Below are positions 19,117 to 28,752 of a stretch of DNA of 64,000 nucleotides, piece by piece. This DNA comes from JACDAE01 sp963744875. Lineage in GTDB: Bacteria > Chloroflexota > Ktedonobacteria > Ktedonobacterales > Ktedonobacteraceae. Below the pieces are notes generated by a model. That model was not told where the DNA came from and did no database searches. It was given only the letters and a program-made list of their open reading frames with translations. Position 1 is the stretch's first letter, and every line of letters starts with the position of its first letter. The stretch lies in contig CAVUVQ010000010.1 of the NCBI GenBank assembly GCA_963744875.1, positions 496,001 to 560,000 on the forward strand. Direction: 5' to 3'. The position numbers and the translations under genes were made by a program.

Positions 19117-19869
19117 TGTGTTATTCTCCCACCGGTTTCATCGATAGAAGCAATCAGGCCATCGACGATGCGAATAGCGCGATCGGCATGAGAGGCGACC
19201 ACAGGGTCATGGGTAGCGATAATAAACGTCTTGCCCGTTTGTTCGCGTAGGGTGGCGATTAATTGCAGAACATTCTCGCCATTTTTCGCATCGAGGTTAC
19301 CGGTGGGTTCGTCGGCGATCACAATTGCGGGATCGGTCGACAGGGCGCGAGCGATGGCGACGCGCTGCTGCTCACCGCCAGAGAGTTGATTGGGGCGATG
19401 AGTGAGACGATGCGAGAGACCAACCAGGGTAAGCAAGCTCTTTCGCACGCGCCGAAGGAGAGCCTTTATGTTTACCCACATAGAGTGGAACTTCAACATT
19501 CTCCTGAGCGGTAAGCGTGGGGATCAGATTGTATGCCTGGAAGACCATGCCGATCTTATTATTGCGTACGGTTGCCAGTTTCCCTTCGGTCATCGTTGTG
19601 ATATCGACGCCATCGATGAGGACCTGGCCGCTGGTGGGATTATCAAGGCCCGCGATGATACCCAGCAGCGTGCTTTTGCCGGAGCCGGAGGGGCCGACAA
19701 TCGAGACAAAATCGCCGCTGAAGATCTGGAAGCTGATGCCTTTAAGAATATCGATGCGTTCACGACCAAGCGGCAGGCTTTTCGTGATGTTGCGTACGTC
19801 CATCACGATTTTGTGTTCGTGTACGGAAAGCGTTGCGGGGGAATGCTGTATCGTCGTTGTATCGTCCAT
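19113..19869 (-). CDS. ABC transporter ATP-binding protein (MacB/LolD type), frameshifted
   Basis: The ATPase partner of the FtsX-like permease that follows it. Walker A (GPSGSGKSTLLGIIAGLD), Q-loop (MVFQAYNLIPTLTAQENV), signature (LSGGEQQRVAIARAL), Walker B (AIVIADEPTGNLD) and the H-loop (FIIATHDP) are all present. The chain is split: after ARAKELA the frame is lost, and dropping one base of the AA at 19431-19432 (plus strand) gives KELATLVGLSHRLTHRPNQL. Repaired length is about 251 aa, typical for LolD-type ATPases. It overlaps the permease by four bases. No membrane-fusion protein gene is adjacent. Confidence 0.88.
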
Positions 19870-19969
19870 GGACGGAATTGGCTCCTTTATTATGTGCGCG
19901 AGATGGCTGCGAATATATTGATTTATTCATATGACGTTCTATTATATTGTATCAGGTAGGGGGAGGGTA

Positions 19970-20242
19970 CATACTCACGGAAGTACGCAGCGCTCGCAAG
20001 CGGGAGACGACCTGGGTGGGCTACAAAGTGCACCTCAGCAAGACGTGTGATCAGAACCCAGGCCGTCCTTGTCTGATCGTGAATGTGCACACCACCCAGG
20101 CTCCCGAGCACGACAGTCAAGCTATCGAGGAAATCCAAGAACAGGTGCGAAAGCAGGGCCTGGCTCCCCAGCAACAGTATGTGGATCAGGAGGATGCCAG
20201 TGGATTCACCGACAGAGTCATCAATCGCGCCCTACAGTGATT
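19970..20242 (+). mobile_element. Fragment of an IS1182-like transposase
   Basis: An 80-residue stretch resembles the DDE-core region of IS1182-family transposases: RKRETTWVGYKVHLSKTCD, then LIVNVHTTQAP and LAPQQQYVDQ, where intact transposases have a VDxxY-type strand. There is no N-terminal half, no C-terminal Glu region and no terminal inverted repeats, so this is a dead remnant. It lies between the ABC ATPase and a GNAT gene, in a 448-base gap that holds nothing else I can support. Confidence 0.65.
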
Positions 20243-20317
20243 GACATGTGGTCCACAATCTAAGTATCCGGTTTTAATTTTTAAACAGCATGATTGCGTC
20301 CTCAATCAATTGGATCG

Positions 20318-20833
20318 CTACTTCAAATAAAGCGTCATGTGTTCTACGTCAAAGTAGCGATCGTGCAGTTTGAAAGCGCCACGCTCTATGCCCCAGGTCT
20401 CGAAACCCATTGTGATAAAAAGGTGACGAGCTTCTTTACTTGTGAGCACAACATCCAGATTGATCTGTTCTAACTCCGGTAGTTCCCTGGCATAGGCGAT
20501 AGCTGCTTCCACCAACACTTTACCGACGCCTTTCCTACGCAACTCCTTCGGCACATACATACCCCAGATGATGCTTTTGTGACGCATCTTTGTCAGCGTT
20601 TCACGACGAAAGCCAGTCATACCAACCAGTGTATTCTCGTCGAAGGCACCGAAGGTTACATCGTCATCGCCATTCTCGTTATGTTTACCCAGATTTTGCG
20701 TGACACCAGCAATGCCACGTTCGAGAATTTCGGTATAGGTTGCACCAAACGATTCTGGATTTTCTTTCAGGGCACGCAGGCGTAGATTCCAGAATGCCTC
20801 CGCGTCTTTCGCAGTCAAAATACGTACTTCCAT
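20318..20833 (-). CDS. GNAT family N-acetyltransferase
   Basis: A single-domain 171-aa acetyltransferase using acetyl-CoA on an unknown amine. Motifs: MEVRILTAKDAEAFWNLRLR at the N terminus, IWGMYVPKELRRKGVGKVLV (acetyl-CoA pyrophosphate loop RRKGVGK) and a C-terminal ARHLFITMGFETWG. AAAGGTGGG precedes the ATG at 20833; a GTG three codons upstream would overlap that site. It is intact and monocistronic. Confidence 0.88.
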   Translation of the reverse strand: MEVRILTAKDAEAFWNLRLRALKENPESFGATYTEILERGIAGVTQNLGKHNENGDDDVTFGAFDENTLVGMTGFRRETLTKMRHKSIIWGMYVPKELRRKGVGKVLVEAAIAYARELPELEQINLDVVLTSKEARHLFITMGFETWGIERGAFKLHDRYFDVEHMTLYLK

Positions 20834-20981
20834 GTTTCCCACCTTTCTCCAAATACAAATTTGTGTAATTGAATATCTATTGTACTGTTGAGCACGATGA
20901 ACACCTTACAGATATGTAGGGATTTTTCATCTGCTCATATAAAAGCATATCTTCAGAGCTTTGACCAGGGGTAATGCGATA

Positions 20982-22751
20982 TTATATGGAGAGTAATTTA
21001 ACCTGGATCGTTCCATCGCTACTTGCAGAAACGATGTGTTTGCCATCGGGTAGCCATAATAATGCCTGTACCGATGCTCCCGATCCGCGCTTTGTGAGAA
21101 GGACTGCGCCGGTAGTTGCATCCCAGACATAAATAACGTTATCCCGGCTGGCAGAAGCAATATGTTTGTTATCAGGCGACCACACAATACTACCAACCCA
21201 TTCGCTATGGCCGCGATGTGTGACAAGTGGACGTTCTTTTGTGATGTCCCAGACCTGAACCATCTTGTCCTCACACGCGGATGCAATATGTTTGCCATCA
21301 GGCGACCATGCCAGTGCGCGAATCCAATTATTATGTCCACGATATGTAGCGGTCTTCAACCTTTTGCGCACATTCCATAATTGCACCTCGCGCCAGAAGC
21401 CGACGGCCAGGTATTTGCCATCGGGCGACCACGCCAGCGCTCGCGACCAGTATGAAGCATCGTGCGAAATAAAGATAGTGTTTCCGGTCAATGCCTCCCA
21501 CACCTGTACAGAATTGTTTGTCCCGCCTCCGCTGTTTGAGGCAATGTACTTGCTATCAGGCGACCACGCCAGCGCATAAATCATGCCAGTGTGTCCATCA
21601 TAGGTTGTGAGGCGATCACCATTCGTTGCATTCCAGACCTGTATCGTTTTGTCCAGGCTGGCCGAGGCAATATATTGTCCATCGGGCGACCACGCCAGCG
21701 CACTGATGCTGCCCGCATGGCCTCGATAGGTCTGGATACTTGCCCCCGTCATCGTTTCGCGTATCTGGACGGTTCGCTCCAGACCACCGGACGCAATTTT
21801 ACGACCATCAGGCGACCATGCCAGCGCATAGACCGTATCTGAAGGGAGGCGATAAGTTGTATTGACATTCTCAGGGGATACGGCTGTTGGTCTCGTCTGG
21901 GTTTGCAGCGATGGTAAGACGATAGAGGAGATACTTCTTTCGCTCAGACTTGCCTGTTCCAGTGCATCCGCAAAATCTTTTATATGCACGAAACGCTGGC
22001 GGAAATCTTTAGCAAGCGCCTTCATGACAACTTCCTCCAACGCGGAAGAGATAGTTGGATGCTGCTCACGTAACGATGGAGGCGACATCATTACATGTTG
22101 AACCGCTATTTCCTGATATGAACCCTCAAATGGGCGTGTTCCGCACAACCACTCATACACGACAATGCCCAATGCATATTGATCACTGGCCGGACGTGGT
22201 TTGCCGCGTGCCTGCTCCGGTGCCATATAAGCAATTGTGCCTGAAATATCACGGGCAATTTCATGTGCGGAACTCTGCGTCACTATCGCGAGACCAAAAT
22301 CGCTCAGCAGAACCTCCTCGTGACGACCAAGCAACATATTTTCAGGCTTCACGTCGCGATGAATTAGTTTTGCATCGTGAGCATGCTGCAAAGCATCCGC
22401 ACATTGTTTTACATAATACACAATCTTCTCTAGAGGCAGACGGGTTCCTCGTGGATAATGTTGGCGCAAGGAACCATTGGGCGCGTATGCCATCACCAGA
22501 AACGGCGTCTGTTCCTCCACACCAAAGTCCAGAACACGTATAATATGCGGATGTTCCAATTGAGCTATTGTGCGTGCCTCCTGGCGGAACTGCTCAATTT
22601 CGTCGGGGGTCAACTGCGCACCCAACACCTTGATCGCGGCCTGTGTGCCCAGGTAGATATGCTCACCCAGGTACACATCAGCAAAGCCACCATGCCCGAG
22701 TAAGCGCTTGAGGCGATAGTGACCAAACTGTTGTCCCGTGCGATCAGTCAT
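20982..22751 (-). CDS. Ser/Thr protein kinase with C-terminal seven-bladed WD40 propeller
   Basis: The kinase domain (about residues 8-270) has LLGHGGFADVYLGE, AAIKVLG, LIHRDVKPENML (catalytic loop about 131-138), LLSDFGLAI and AYMAPEQARG. A linker of about 45 residues (TQTRPTAVSPENVN) leads to seven WD40 repeats, each beginning ALAWSPDGxxIAS or close to it and ending VQVW/IQVW; seven repeats make one closed propeller. No transmembrane helix sits between the two parts, so the protein is probably cytoplasmic, unlike most PknB-like receptors. The propeller likely binds partners or substrates. The gene stands alone between two repeat-containing gaps. Confidence 0.93.
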   Translation of the reverse strand: MTDRTGQQFGHYRLKRLLGHGGFADVYLGEHIYLGTQAAIKVLGAQLTPDEIEQFRQEARTIAQLEHPHIIRVLDFGVEEQTPFLVMAYAPNGSLRQHYPRGTRLPLEKIVYYVKQCADALQHAHDAKLIHRDVKPENMLLGRHEEVLLSDFGLAIVTQSSAHEIARDISGTIAYMAPEQARGKPRPASDQYALGIVVYEWLCGTRPFEGSYQEIAVQHVMMSPPSLREQHPTISSALEEVVMKALAKDFRQRFVHIKDFADALEQASLSERSISSIVLPSLQTQTRPTAVSPENVNTTYRLPSDTVYALAWSPDGRKIASGGLERTVQIRETMTGASIQTYRGHAGSISALAWSPDGQYIASASLDKTIQVWNATNGDRLTTYDGHTGMIYALAWSPDSKYIASNSGGGTNNSVQVWEALTGNTIFISHDASYWSRALAWSPDGKYLAVGFWREVQLWNVRKRLKTATYRGHNNWIRALAWSPDGKHIASACEDKMVQVWDITKERPLVTHRGHSEWVGSIVWSPDNKHIASASRDNVIYVWDATTGAVLLTKRGSGASVQALLWLPDGKHIVSASSDGTIQVKLLSI

Positions 22752-22902
22752 GCTTGACCCCTTTTCTTTTTACGTATTCCAATCCCAAATAATCTTCCTG
22801 TATAGTGTAGGCAATGGGGTAGATACTGTCAAGACGAGGGGGCATAAGAAGAAGGTCCTCCGTTCATCTGGAGGAAAATGATGCATCAAAAAACACATAA
22901 AA

Positions 22903-23014
22903 GCGCGTAAAATGGTAGGGACTCGATTGTATCGCGTCCGCAATTCATTGAATTGTGACCCACGGTTGATAAATCACGGACGCGATACAATCGAGTCCCT
23001 ACCATTTTACGCGC
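22903..23014. repeat. TA-bounded palindromic element, copy 1 (38-bp perfect arms)
   Basis: Arms 22903-22940 and 22977-23014 are exact reverse complements around a 36-base centre. The element core runs from GGGACTCGATTGTATCGCGT on the left to its complement on the right, bounded by TA at 22916-22917 and 23000-23001. Outside the TA the arms go on as GCGCGTAAAATGG and its complement, a sequence not shared with other copies. The centre resembles those of the copies at 25.1 kb (inverted) and 44.2 kb. Confidence 0.88.
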
Positions 23015-23041
23015 ATTGCGGGCGCGGGCACCGTGCTTCCG

Positions 23042-24889
23042 TTATGCTTCCTCGTAGCGTCCACCGAGATGTTGGGCGAGGAATTTCTCGGCGGCAGCGT
23101 AGAATTTGATGCGATTCTCTGGTTTGGCAAAACCGTGCCCTTCATCGGGGAAGAGCATATACTCGTAGTCAATGCCTTTACTCTTCATAGCCGCCACGAT
23201 CTGCTCGGATTCGGCCTGTTTGACGCGCGGATCGTTTGCACCTTGCGCGATCAGCATGGGAATCTTGATCTGATCAGCTTTGTAGAGCGGCGAACGAGAC
23301 TTCAAGAACTCTTCCTCCGTATCGGGGTTGCCAACGCGTTTATGGAATGTTGCGAGAAATGTCGCCCAGTAGGGTGGAACTGAATGAATCAACGTCACGA
23401 GATTACTGGGGCCGACGATATCAACTGCACAACAGAAAAGGTCGGGTGTGAAGGTTGCGCCAACCAGAGCGGCATAGCCACCGTAAGAGCCACCATAGAT
23501 AGCAACTTTCTTGGGATCAGCGATACCTTGCGCAATCGCCCATTGGACTGCATCAACCAGGTCGTTATGCATATTGCGCCCCCACTCGCGATCACCCGCA
23601 TTGAGGAAGTTTTTGCCGTAGCCAGTCGAGCCACGGAAATTTACTTGCAGGCAGGCATAGCCACAATTCGCAAACCATTGTGCTTCAGGATTATATCCCC
23701 ACCCATCACGCGCCCATGGTCCACCATGCACATTTAGCACCATTGGCAGATTTTTCGCATCTACCCCGGTGGGCACAGTAAGATACCCATGAACCGTCAG
23801 GCCATCCCTCGAAGTAAAAGCGATAGGACGCATGGAAGCCATGGTATATTTGCTCAATTCGGGCTGATTCTCGAAGAGAAAGGTTGCACTCTGCGCCTCG
23901 CGCGAATAGGCATAGAAAGGGATCGGGCCATTATCAACATTGAAGGCAACCAACCAGGTATTATCGGCATCATCGCGGCTGACCAGGGAAAAATCGCCCT
24001 CATGAATATCGTGGATACGGTCGAAATCAAGCTGAATCGACTCGTCCAGCAGTGTCCATTCGAGGCGGTCGCGATTGAAGGCAACGGCCTGCACCTCATA
24101 TGTATCGGGATGAATCATCACGTTGCTCACGTCGTACTGAGGATCTTCTGCGATTAGTAAAAGATCACCTGTAGCGAGATTGAGCTTGACCAGGCGGCTG
24201 GCATTCGCATCACGTGCATCTTCAAGATAAAGAGACTGACCGTCAGCGGTGAAACCAACGGGACCACTATTCAACGCATCATCTGCATTCCAGGTCAGAA
24301 TCTTCTTCCAATCGCTCTGCTCGTTATCGCGCACCAACAATTCCAGGCCACCATCAGGTTGCGCAGTGACCGCTCCACGTACTTTGAAATGTGTATCAGT
24401 AACCCAGCCTGCCACATTGCCTGGATTTTCTGCAACGAGGGTCAGTTCGCCCGTTGGCAGATCGAGGTGATAGACATCGTGCACCTGCGGATTGTCTTTA
24501 TTGAGACCAATCAGCAGTTCGTTGGGAAAATGCTTGCTGCTATCGATTACACGCGCCTGCACATTTTCAAACGGCGTCAGGTCACGCGTCTCTTGCGTCT
24601 CCAGATTGGTGGCATACAGATGCCAGTTCTCGTTGCCACCTGTATCTTGAATATAGAGAATGTGTTTATTATCATGGGTCCAGGTATAAGCGCGAATGCC
24701 GCGCTCAGTATCTTTGGTGACGGGCTGGAAATCGCCGCCGACGGTCCCAACCCAGACGTTGAGCACATTGTTGACGGGTGCCAGATAGGCCATGCGTTTC
24801 CCATCGGGTGCGATCCTGGGGCTGGTCTTCACGGGATTGCCAAACAGGACATTGCGTGGAATTAATGCAACCTGTGGTGTTGTGGTCAT
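23042..24889 (-). CDS. S9 family peptidase (acylaminoacyl-peptidase / prolyl-oligopeptidase type)
   Basis: A 615-aa serine peptidase of clan SC. An N-terminal beta-propeller region (about 1-350, repeats such as ISPDGKRMAYLAP and GFTADGQSLYLED) is followed by the alpha/beta-hydrolase domain. The nucleophile is Ser about 468 in YGGSYGGYAAL; Asp probably lies in QGANDPRV and His in DEGHGFAKPEN. Such enzymes cut short peptides or remove acylated N-terminal residues. No signal peptide is seen. The GAGGAG that precedes its ATG is at the 3' end of a 53-codon frame, so the two may be translationally coupled. Confidence 0.93.
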   Translation of the reverse strand: MTTTPQVALIPRNVLFGNPVKTSPRIAPDGKRMAYLAPVNNVLNVWVGTVGGDFQPVTKDTERGIRAYTWTHDNKHILYIQDTGGNENWHLYATNLETQETRDLTPFENVQARVIDSSKHFPNELLIGLNKDNPQVHDVYHLDLPTGELTLVAENPGNVAGWVTDTHFKVRGAVTAQPDGGLELLVRDNEQSDWKKILTWNADDALNSGPVGFTADGQSLYLEDARDANASRLVKLNLATGDLLLIAEDPQYDVSNVMIHPDTYEVQAVAFNRDRLEWTLLDESIQLDFDRIHDIHEGDFSLVSRDDADNTWLVAFNVDNGPIPFYAYSREAQSATFLFENQPELSKYTMASMRPIAFTSRDGLTVHGYLTVPTGVDAKNLPMVLNVHGGPWARDGWGYNPEAQWFANCGYACLQVNFRGSTGYGKNFLNAGDREWGRNMHNDLVDAVQWAIAQGIADPKKVAIYGGSYGGYAALVGATFTPDLFCCAVDIVGPSNLVTLIHSVPPYWATFLATFHKRVGNPDTEEEFLKSRSPLYKADQIKIPMLIAQGANDPRVKQAESEQIVAAMKSKGIDYEYMLFPDEGHGFAKPENRIKFYAAAEKFLAQHLGGRYEEA

Positions 24890-24892
24890 ATA

Positions 24893-25054
24893 TTACTCCT
24901 CTATAGTACTATCAGGACGTTCCGCATCTATAGCAAGATCGGATCGATTGAAGCTAGAAATAACTTCTTCAGCTACATTCTCTTCAAACGCCTCACGTAG
25001 CGCTCGAAAATCCTCTGGCTGATGTACGGCTGTACAGCTCCGTATCTTCTCCAT
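24893..25054 (-). CDS. Possible small protein (53 aa) upstream of the S9 peptidase
   Basis: An open frame MEKIRSCTAVHQPEDFRALR ends three bases before the peptidase start, so its last codons (GAGGAG) form the peptidase's ribosome site. The sequence is acidic and helical (REAFEENVAEEVISSF). No good ribosome site precedes its own ATG, and the family is not recognised. It could be a leader that couples translation, a short real protein, or the end of a truncated gene. Confidence 0.4.
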   Translation of the reverse strand: MEKIRSCTAVHQPEDFRALREAFEENVAEEVISSFNRSDLAIDAERPDSTIEE

Positions 25055-25100
25055 AATTGTAACCGTTTTTGTCCACTTTTATCCACTTTTTCCCATAACC

Positions 25101-25215
25101 GATACACCAAATAGGTAGGGACCCGATTGTATCGCGTCCGGGATTTATCCACCCAGGGCCATGGTCAATGAATTGCGGACGCGATACAATCGGGTCCCTA
25201 CCTATTTGGTGTATC
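25101..25215. repeat. TA-bounded palindromic element, copy 2 (40-bp perfect arms)
   Basis: Arms 25101-25140 and 25176-25215 are exact reverse complements. The core GGGACCCGATTGTATCGCGT is shared with copies 1 and 3, bounded by TA on both sides. The outer 15 bases (GATACACCAAATAGG and complement) are particular to this copy. The 35-base centre is the reverse complement of copy 1's centre with a few changes, so this copy is inserted in the other orientation. Confidence 0.88.
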
Positions 25216-25270
25216 TTCGTCGTTTTCATGCATCCATTTGGCAAAATTTCGTATTAGCTGGAGTAGGTGC

Positions 25271-26393
25271 CTACACTTTCGCGCCAACCATCTCGCAATA
25301 CACATTATACGTCTGCTTCGCAATCTGGCCCTGCGTGTAATTATCTAATACGCGCTGGCGACCACGTTGCGCAAGGTCGGCATAGAAGTCTGGATCATCG
25401 AGCAACTTCTGCACACACGCAGCTCAGTTCCTGAGCATTGCCTTCTGGAAAAACAAGTCCTGCATCAGCAATCACATGGGGAATCTCGCCGCTGTCGGAA
25501 CCGATGACGGGCGTTTCGCAGGACATCGCTTCAGCAAGCACACGGCCAAATTGCTCTTTCCAGTTGGAACGCGTCAGAGAGGGCAGCACAAATGCGTCGA
25601 GGCTCTCCATTTCACGGGGCACTTCATAGGTTGGGACGCCGGGTTTGAAGATTACACGCTCACTCACGCCCAGGCGCGTTGCCAGTTCTTCCAGGGTGCT
25701 CTTCATGGGTCCGTTACCAATAAAGGCAACGCGGCAGTAGGCAGGAAGAGATGGCAGAGCTTCAACCATCAAAGTCAGCCCTTTTTCCTCTTTCAGGCGA
25801 CCGATAAAACCCATAGTGAAGGGAGCATCCGGTTGGCGTGGCTGACGTGGAGTGCTACGACTATAGATCTCGGTATCGAAACCGAACTGCGGGATAATAT
25901 GAATGGGACCCTGATAGCCTTTACGGCGCAATACATCGGAAGCATCACGATTGCCGGCAAGAGCTGCCGAGGCATGACGATAATTATACAATTCAAGCTG
26001 ACGAAAGGGTGGCGGATAGGTCCGATAGAGGTTTTGCCAGGTAAAGAACAGAGCACGCGCCTTCACTTGCTCTGCCAGACGCATGGCATGGAAGGTCGCG
26101 AAATTATAGGGCTCCTCATCGATATGGACGATCTCTGGCCTGACATCACGCATAATCTGGCTGAGTTGGGGATAATAGTGCAGGTGGAAGTTGCCATTCA
26201 GAGCCATTGGCGTCACAATCATGCGATAACCACTGGTATAGAGACGTTCGAGCATCTGCTTGCTTCCATCGTCGCTCAACCAGTACTCAGGGGTCACCAG
26301 CGTTAATTCAACGTCCGGGCAGCGAGCAATCTCTTCCAATTTGCGTTGCGACGTTCCTGCGACCAGGGCTTTTGAAATCATTAATACACGCAT
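25271..26393 (-). CDS. GT4 family glycosyltransferase, frameshifted near the C terminus
   Basis: Third of three adjacent GT-B glycosyltransferases. Features: N-terminal MRVLMISKALVAGTSQRKLE, the interdomain FTMGFIGRLKEEKGLTLMVE, and the GT4 donor-site run RVLAEAMSCETPVIGSDSGE (Glu pair region). In the given sequence the frame ends at 25395 after AQELSCVCAEVAR. Dropping one base near 25424 restores AACVQKLLDDPDFYADLAQR and a final helix to a stop at 25271. Retaining enzymes of this family use nucleotide or polyprenyl sugars; the acceptor is unknown. It follows the middle glycosyltransferase by three bases. Confidence 0.85.
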
Positions 26394-26396
26394 CGT

Positions 26397-27567
26397 CTAC
26401 TTCTTTCTCCATGCACTACTCTTCTTACTTGCCAGGACTTCTTCATAGACTGCTAACGTTTCGTGAGCAGTTTTTTGCCAGTTGAATTGGGCGGCACGTT
26501 GTAATGAACGAGCACGCAGGTCAGTCTGTAAGACCTCATCGGACAGAACACGCCGCATCGCCTCGACAAGTTGCGGGGTATCGTCTGGATCAACCATAAG
26601 CGCAGCATCGCCTACGACTTCGGGCAGCGAGGTACGATTTGAGCAAACGACAGGCGCACCACAACTCATTGCCTCCAGCGGGTCCAGGCCGAAGCCTTCA
26701 TAGAGCGAAGGGAAAACAAACAGGCTGGCACCACTATAGAGCGCAGGCTTATCTTCCTCTTCCACAAAGCGATAAATGATCTGGCCCGTCATGCCCAGAT
26801 CTGCGGCAACTGGGCGTGGATCTGGGAAAAGTGGCCCCTTCTGTCTATCCGGATTGCCTGCAATAAGCAATTGCAGGTCGGGATCACCAAGCAAACGATG
26901 CACATGTGAGAAGGCGCGAACCAGTTGTGGCACATTCTTGCGCTGATCCAGGCCTCCAAGGTAGAAGATATAGCGCTCGTTCAAACCGTAACGTGCACGC
27001 GTCTGCGCCAGAATTTCGGGATCGGTGACCGGTTGATACTCCTCACCAGCCGCTTCGTAGATAACACGAATGCGCTCAGCGGGGCAGTTTAAGGACATCG
27101 ATGATATCCTGTCGGGCATGCTGAGAAACGGTAATGATCTGAGTTGCATTATGTGCAGCACGAGCTACGAGACGCATATAGGATTTGATGCGTGTATCTG
27201 GCTGATAAGCAGGCAGACGCATTGGAATAACATCGTGGATCGTCACTATCGTTGAGGTACGTGGGAAGAAAGGGGGAGCGAAGTAAGGAACATGGAAGAT
27301 ATCCACGCCATGCTTTTTAGCCGCTGCCGGGCCTGTAAACTGTTCCCACACTACCTTGCCAACATTACGATTCTTCGCCGCAAAATCCGGTAACGGCTGC
27401 ACATGATAAGGAAAAGTATTCTGAGAAATCTCTACTGGCTGTGGCCCCAATAAAACATATTCATTCTGAGAATCAATCTGAGCAAGTGCAGAAAGAAGAT
27501 GGGTCATATATTGCCCACTACCCGTGGCAGGATATTGAAAAAAAAGAGCATTTATACCAATTTTCAT
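26397..27567 (-). CDS. GT4 family glycosyltransferase, frameshifted in the middle
   Basis: Second of the three-gene glycosyltransferase run. N-terminal half: MKIGINALFFQYPATGSGQY, DIFHVPYFAPPFFP, TIHDVIPMRLPAY. C-terminal half: FYLGGLDQRKNVPQLVRAFS and SLYEGFGLDPLEAMSCGAPV, the GT4 donor-binding motif (EGFGLDPLEAM). The join needs one base fewer in the GGGG at 27081-27084, giving DVLKLPAERIRVIYEA. Repaired length is about 389 aa, normal for the family. Its start overlaps the stop of the first glycosyltransferase by four bases. Confidence 0.87.
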
Positions 27568-28734
27568 AAAACAAGTTCCTCATTGGAGAAGTCTGTCTCG
27601 CCATCGTACAGCTTCTGGTACACCTGTATCATTCTACGAGCAGACATGTCCCATGTATACTTTTGGGCTTGCCGATAGCCTTTCTGGACCATTTCGGCAC
27701 GTAGTTGCTCATCTTCTAGCAACGTCTGAATTGCCTGGGCCAATGCAGCTATATTATTGGGATCGACAAGCAGGGCCGCATCGGCGACTACCTCTGGTAA
27801 AGAAGACGTATTGGAGGTAATTACTGGGGCACCGCAGGCCATTGCCTCAAGAGGGGGCACACCGAAACCTTCGAAAAAAGAGGGGAAGGCGAAGATATCA
27901 GCCATACTATAGAGGGTAATTAGTTCAAGATCGGTCACACGACCCAAAAAACGCACTTTACGCTCAAGCTTTAGTTCCGCGACCAGATTGCGCGTCTCCT
28001 CATAGAGCCAGCCGTGACCACCAGCCAGTGCAAGCATAGCGGGGCCACCTTTTTTCTTCTGTGCCTGATAGAATGCTTTAATCAGACCTGCATGGTTTTT
28101 GCGTGGCTCCAATGTGCCAACGCCGAGCACAAGAGGATGTTTCAGATCAAACTTATGACGCGTCGCATTTAAAAGTAGCGGATCAGTAATGCGCCGAAAA
28201 TCGGGTGCGACACCATTAGGAATAACTGTCAGCTTCTCGCGCGGTGTCTGAAAATGTTCGACCAGGGTGCGACTCACCTCGGAGGAGACCGTTGTCACTA
28301 CATCGGCGGCGGCAACAGCCTCGGGGACCACTTTACGCAAGTAGTCGGCCAATGAAGGCACTGCATACTCCGGATGTTCCAGGAAGGCGAGATCATGAAT
28401 AGTGACGACCTTGCGCACCTTTTTGGGGAGTGGTGGCAGGACGAAATCTGGCCCATGATAGATATCGGTTGCACCAGAAAAAAGCGTTGCGGGAATGGGC
28501 AGATGCCAGCGATACCAGAGGATATTCAGATAACGGTCGGGAAGAAATATGCTGCGACCCCGTACATTTGCAGCGGTCGGGAATTGATGCTCGGCTGTCG
28601 GTTTGCCACTTGTAAGCAATGTATAGTGATCATTGGCATCTTGCGTCAGAAGAGCATGCAATCAGATTACGTACATAGGCTCCGATACCTGCTCCCTGGC
28701 GTATAGCGGCGGTATAGTCAATAGCGATGCGCAT
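27564..28734 (-). CDS. GT4 family glycosyltransferase, frameshifted near the N terminus
   Basis: First of the three glycosyltransferases. The true start is the ATG at 28734 (MRIAIDYTAAIRQGAGIGAY), a classic GT4 beginning with the GxGxY loop. One base too many near 28662 breaks the frame after YVRNL; without it the chain continues as LHALLTQDAND. The donor-site motif is SFFEGFGVPPLEAMACGAPV and the linker GVGTLEPRKNHAGLIKAFYQ. Repaired length is about 389 aa. The HIT-family gene ends 18 bases upstream, so the operon order is HIT, GT, GT, GT. Together they probably build a surface polysaccharide or glycolipid. Confidence 0.87.
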
Positions 28735-28752
28735 GAAATTTCCTTCATACCT

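Noticed and set aside
19402..19959. 185-aa plus-strand frame opposite the ABC ATPase
   Set aside because: It is antisense to Walker and signature motifs and lacks a ribosome site.
20982..21850. Periodic DNA repeat that could look like a CRISPR array
   Set aside because: The period is about 120-130 bases and codes for WD40 units in frame; there are no short spacers.
21265..22543. Repeated open frames opposite the WD40 kinase
   Set aside because: Their repeats (for example SGDHASA) are just the reverse strand of the WD40 repeats.
22903..23014. Calling the 22.9-kb palindrome a simple rho-independent terminator
   Set aside because: The stem is far longer than needed, has no T tract, and its core recurs at other places.
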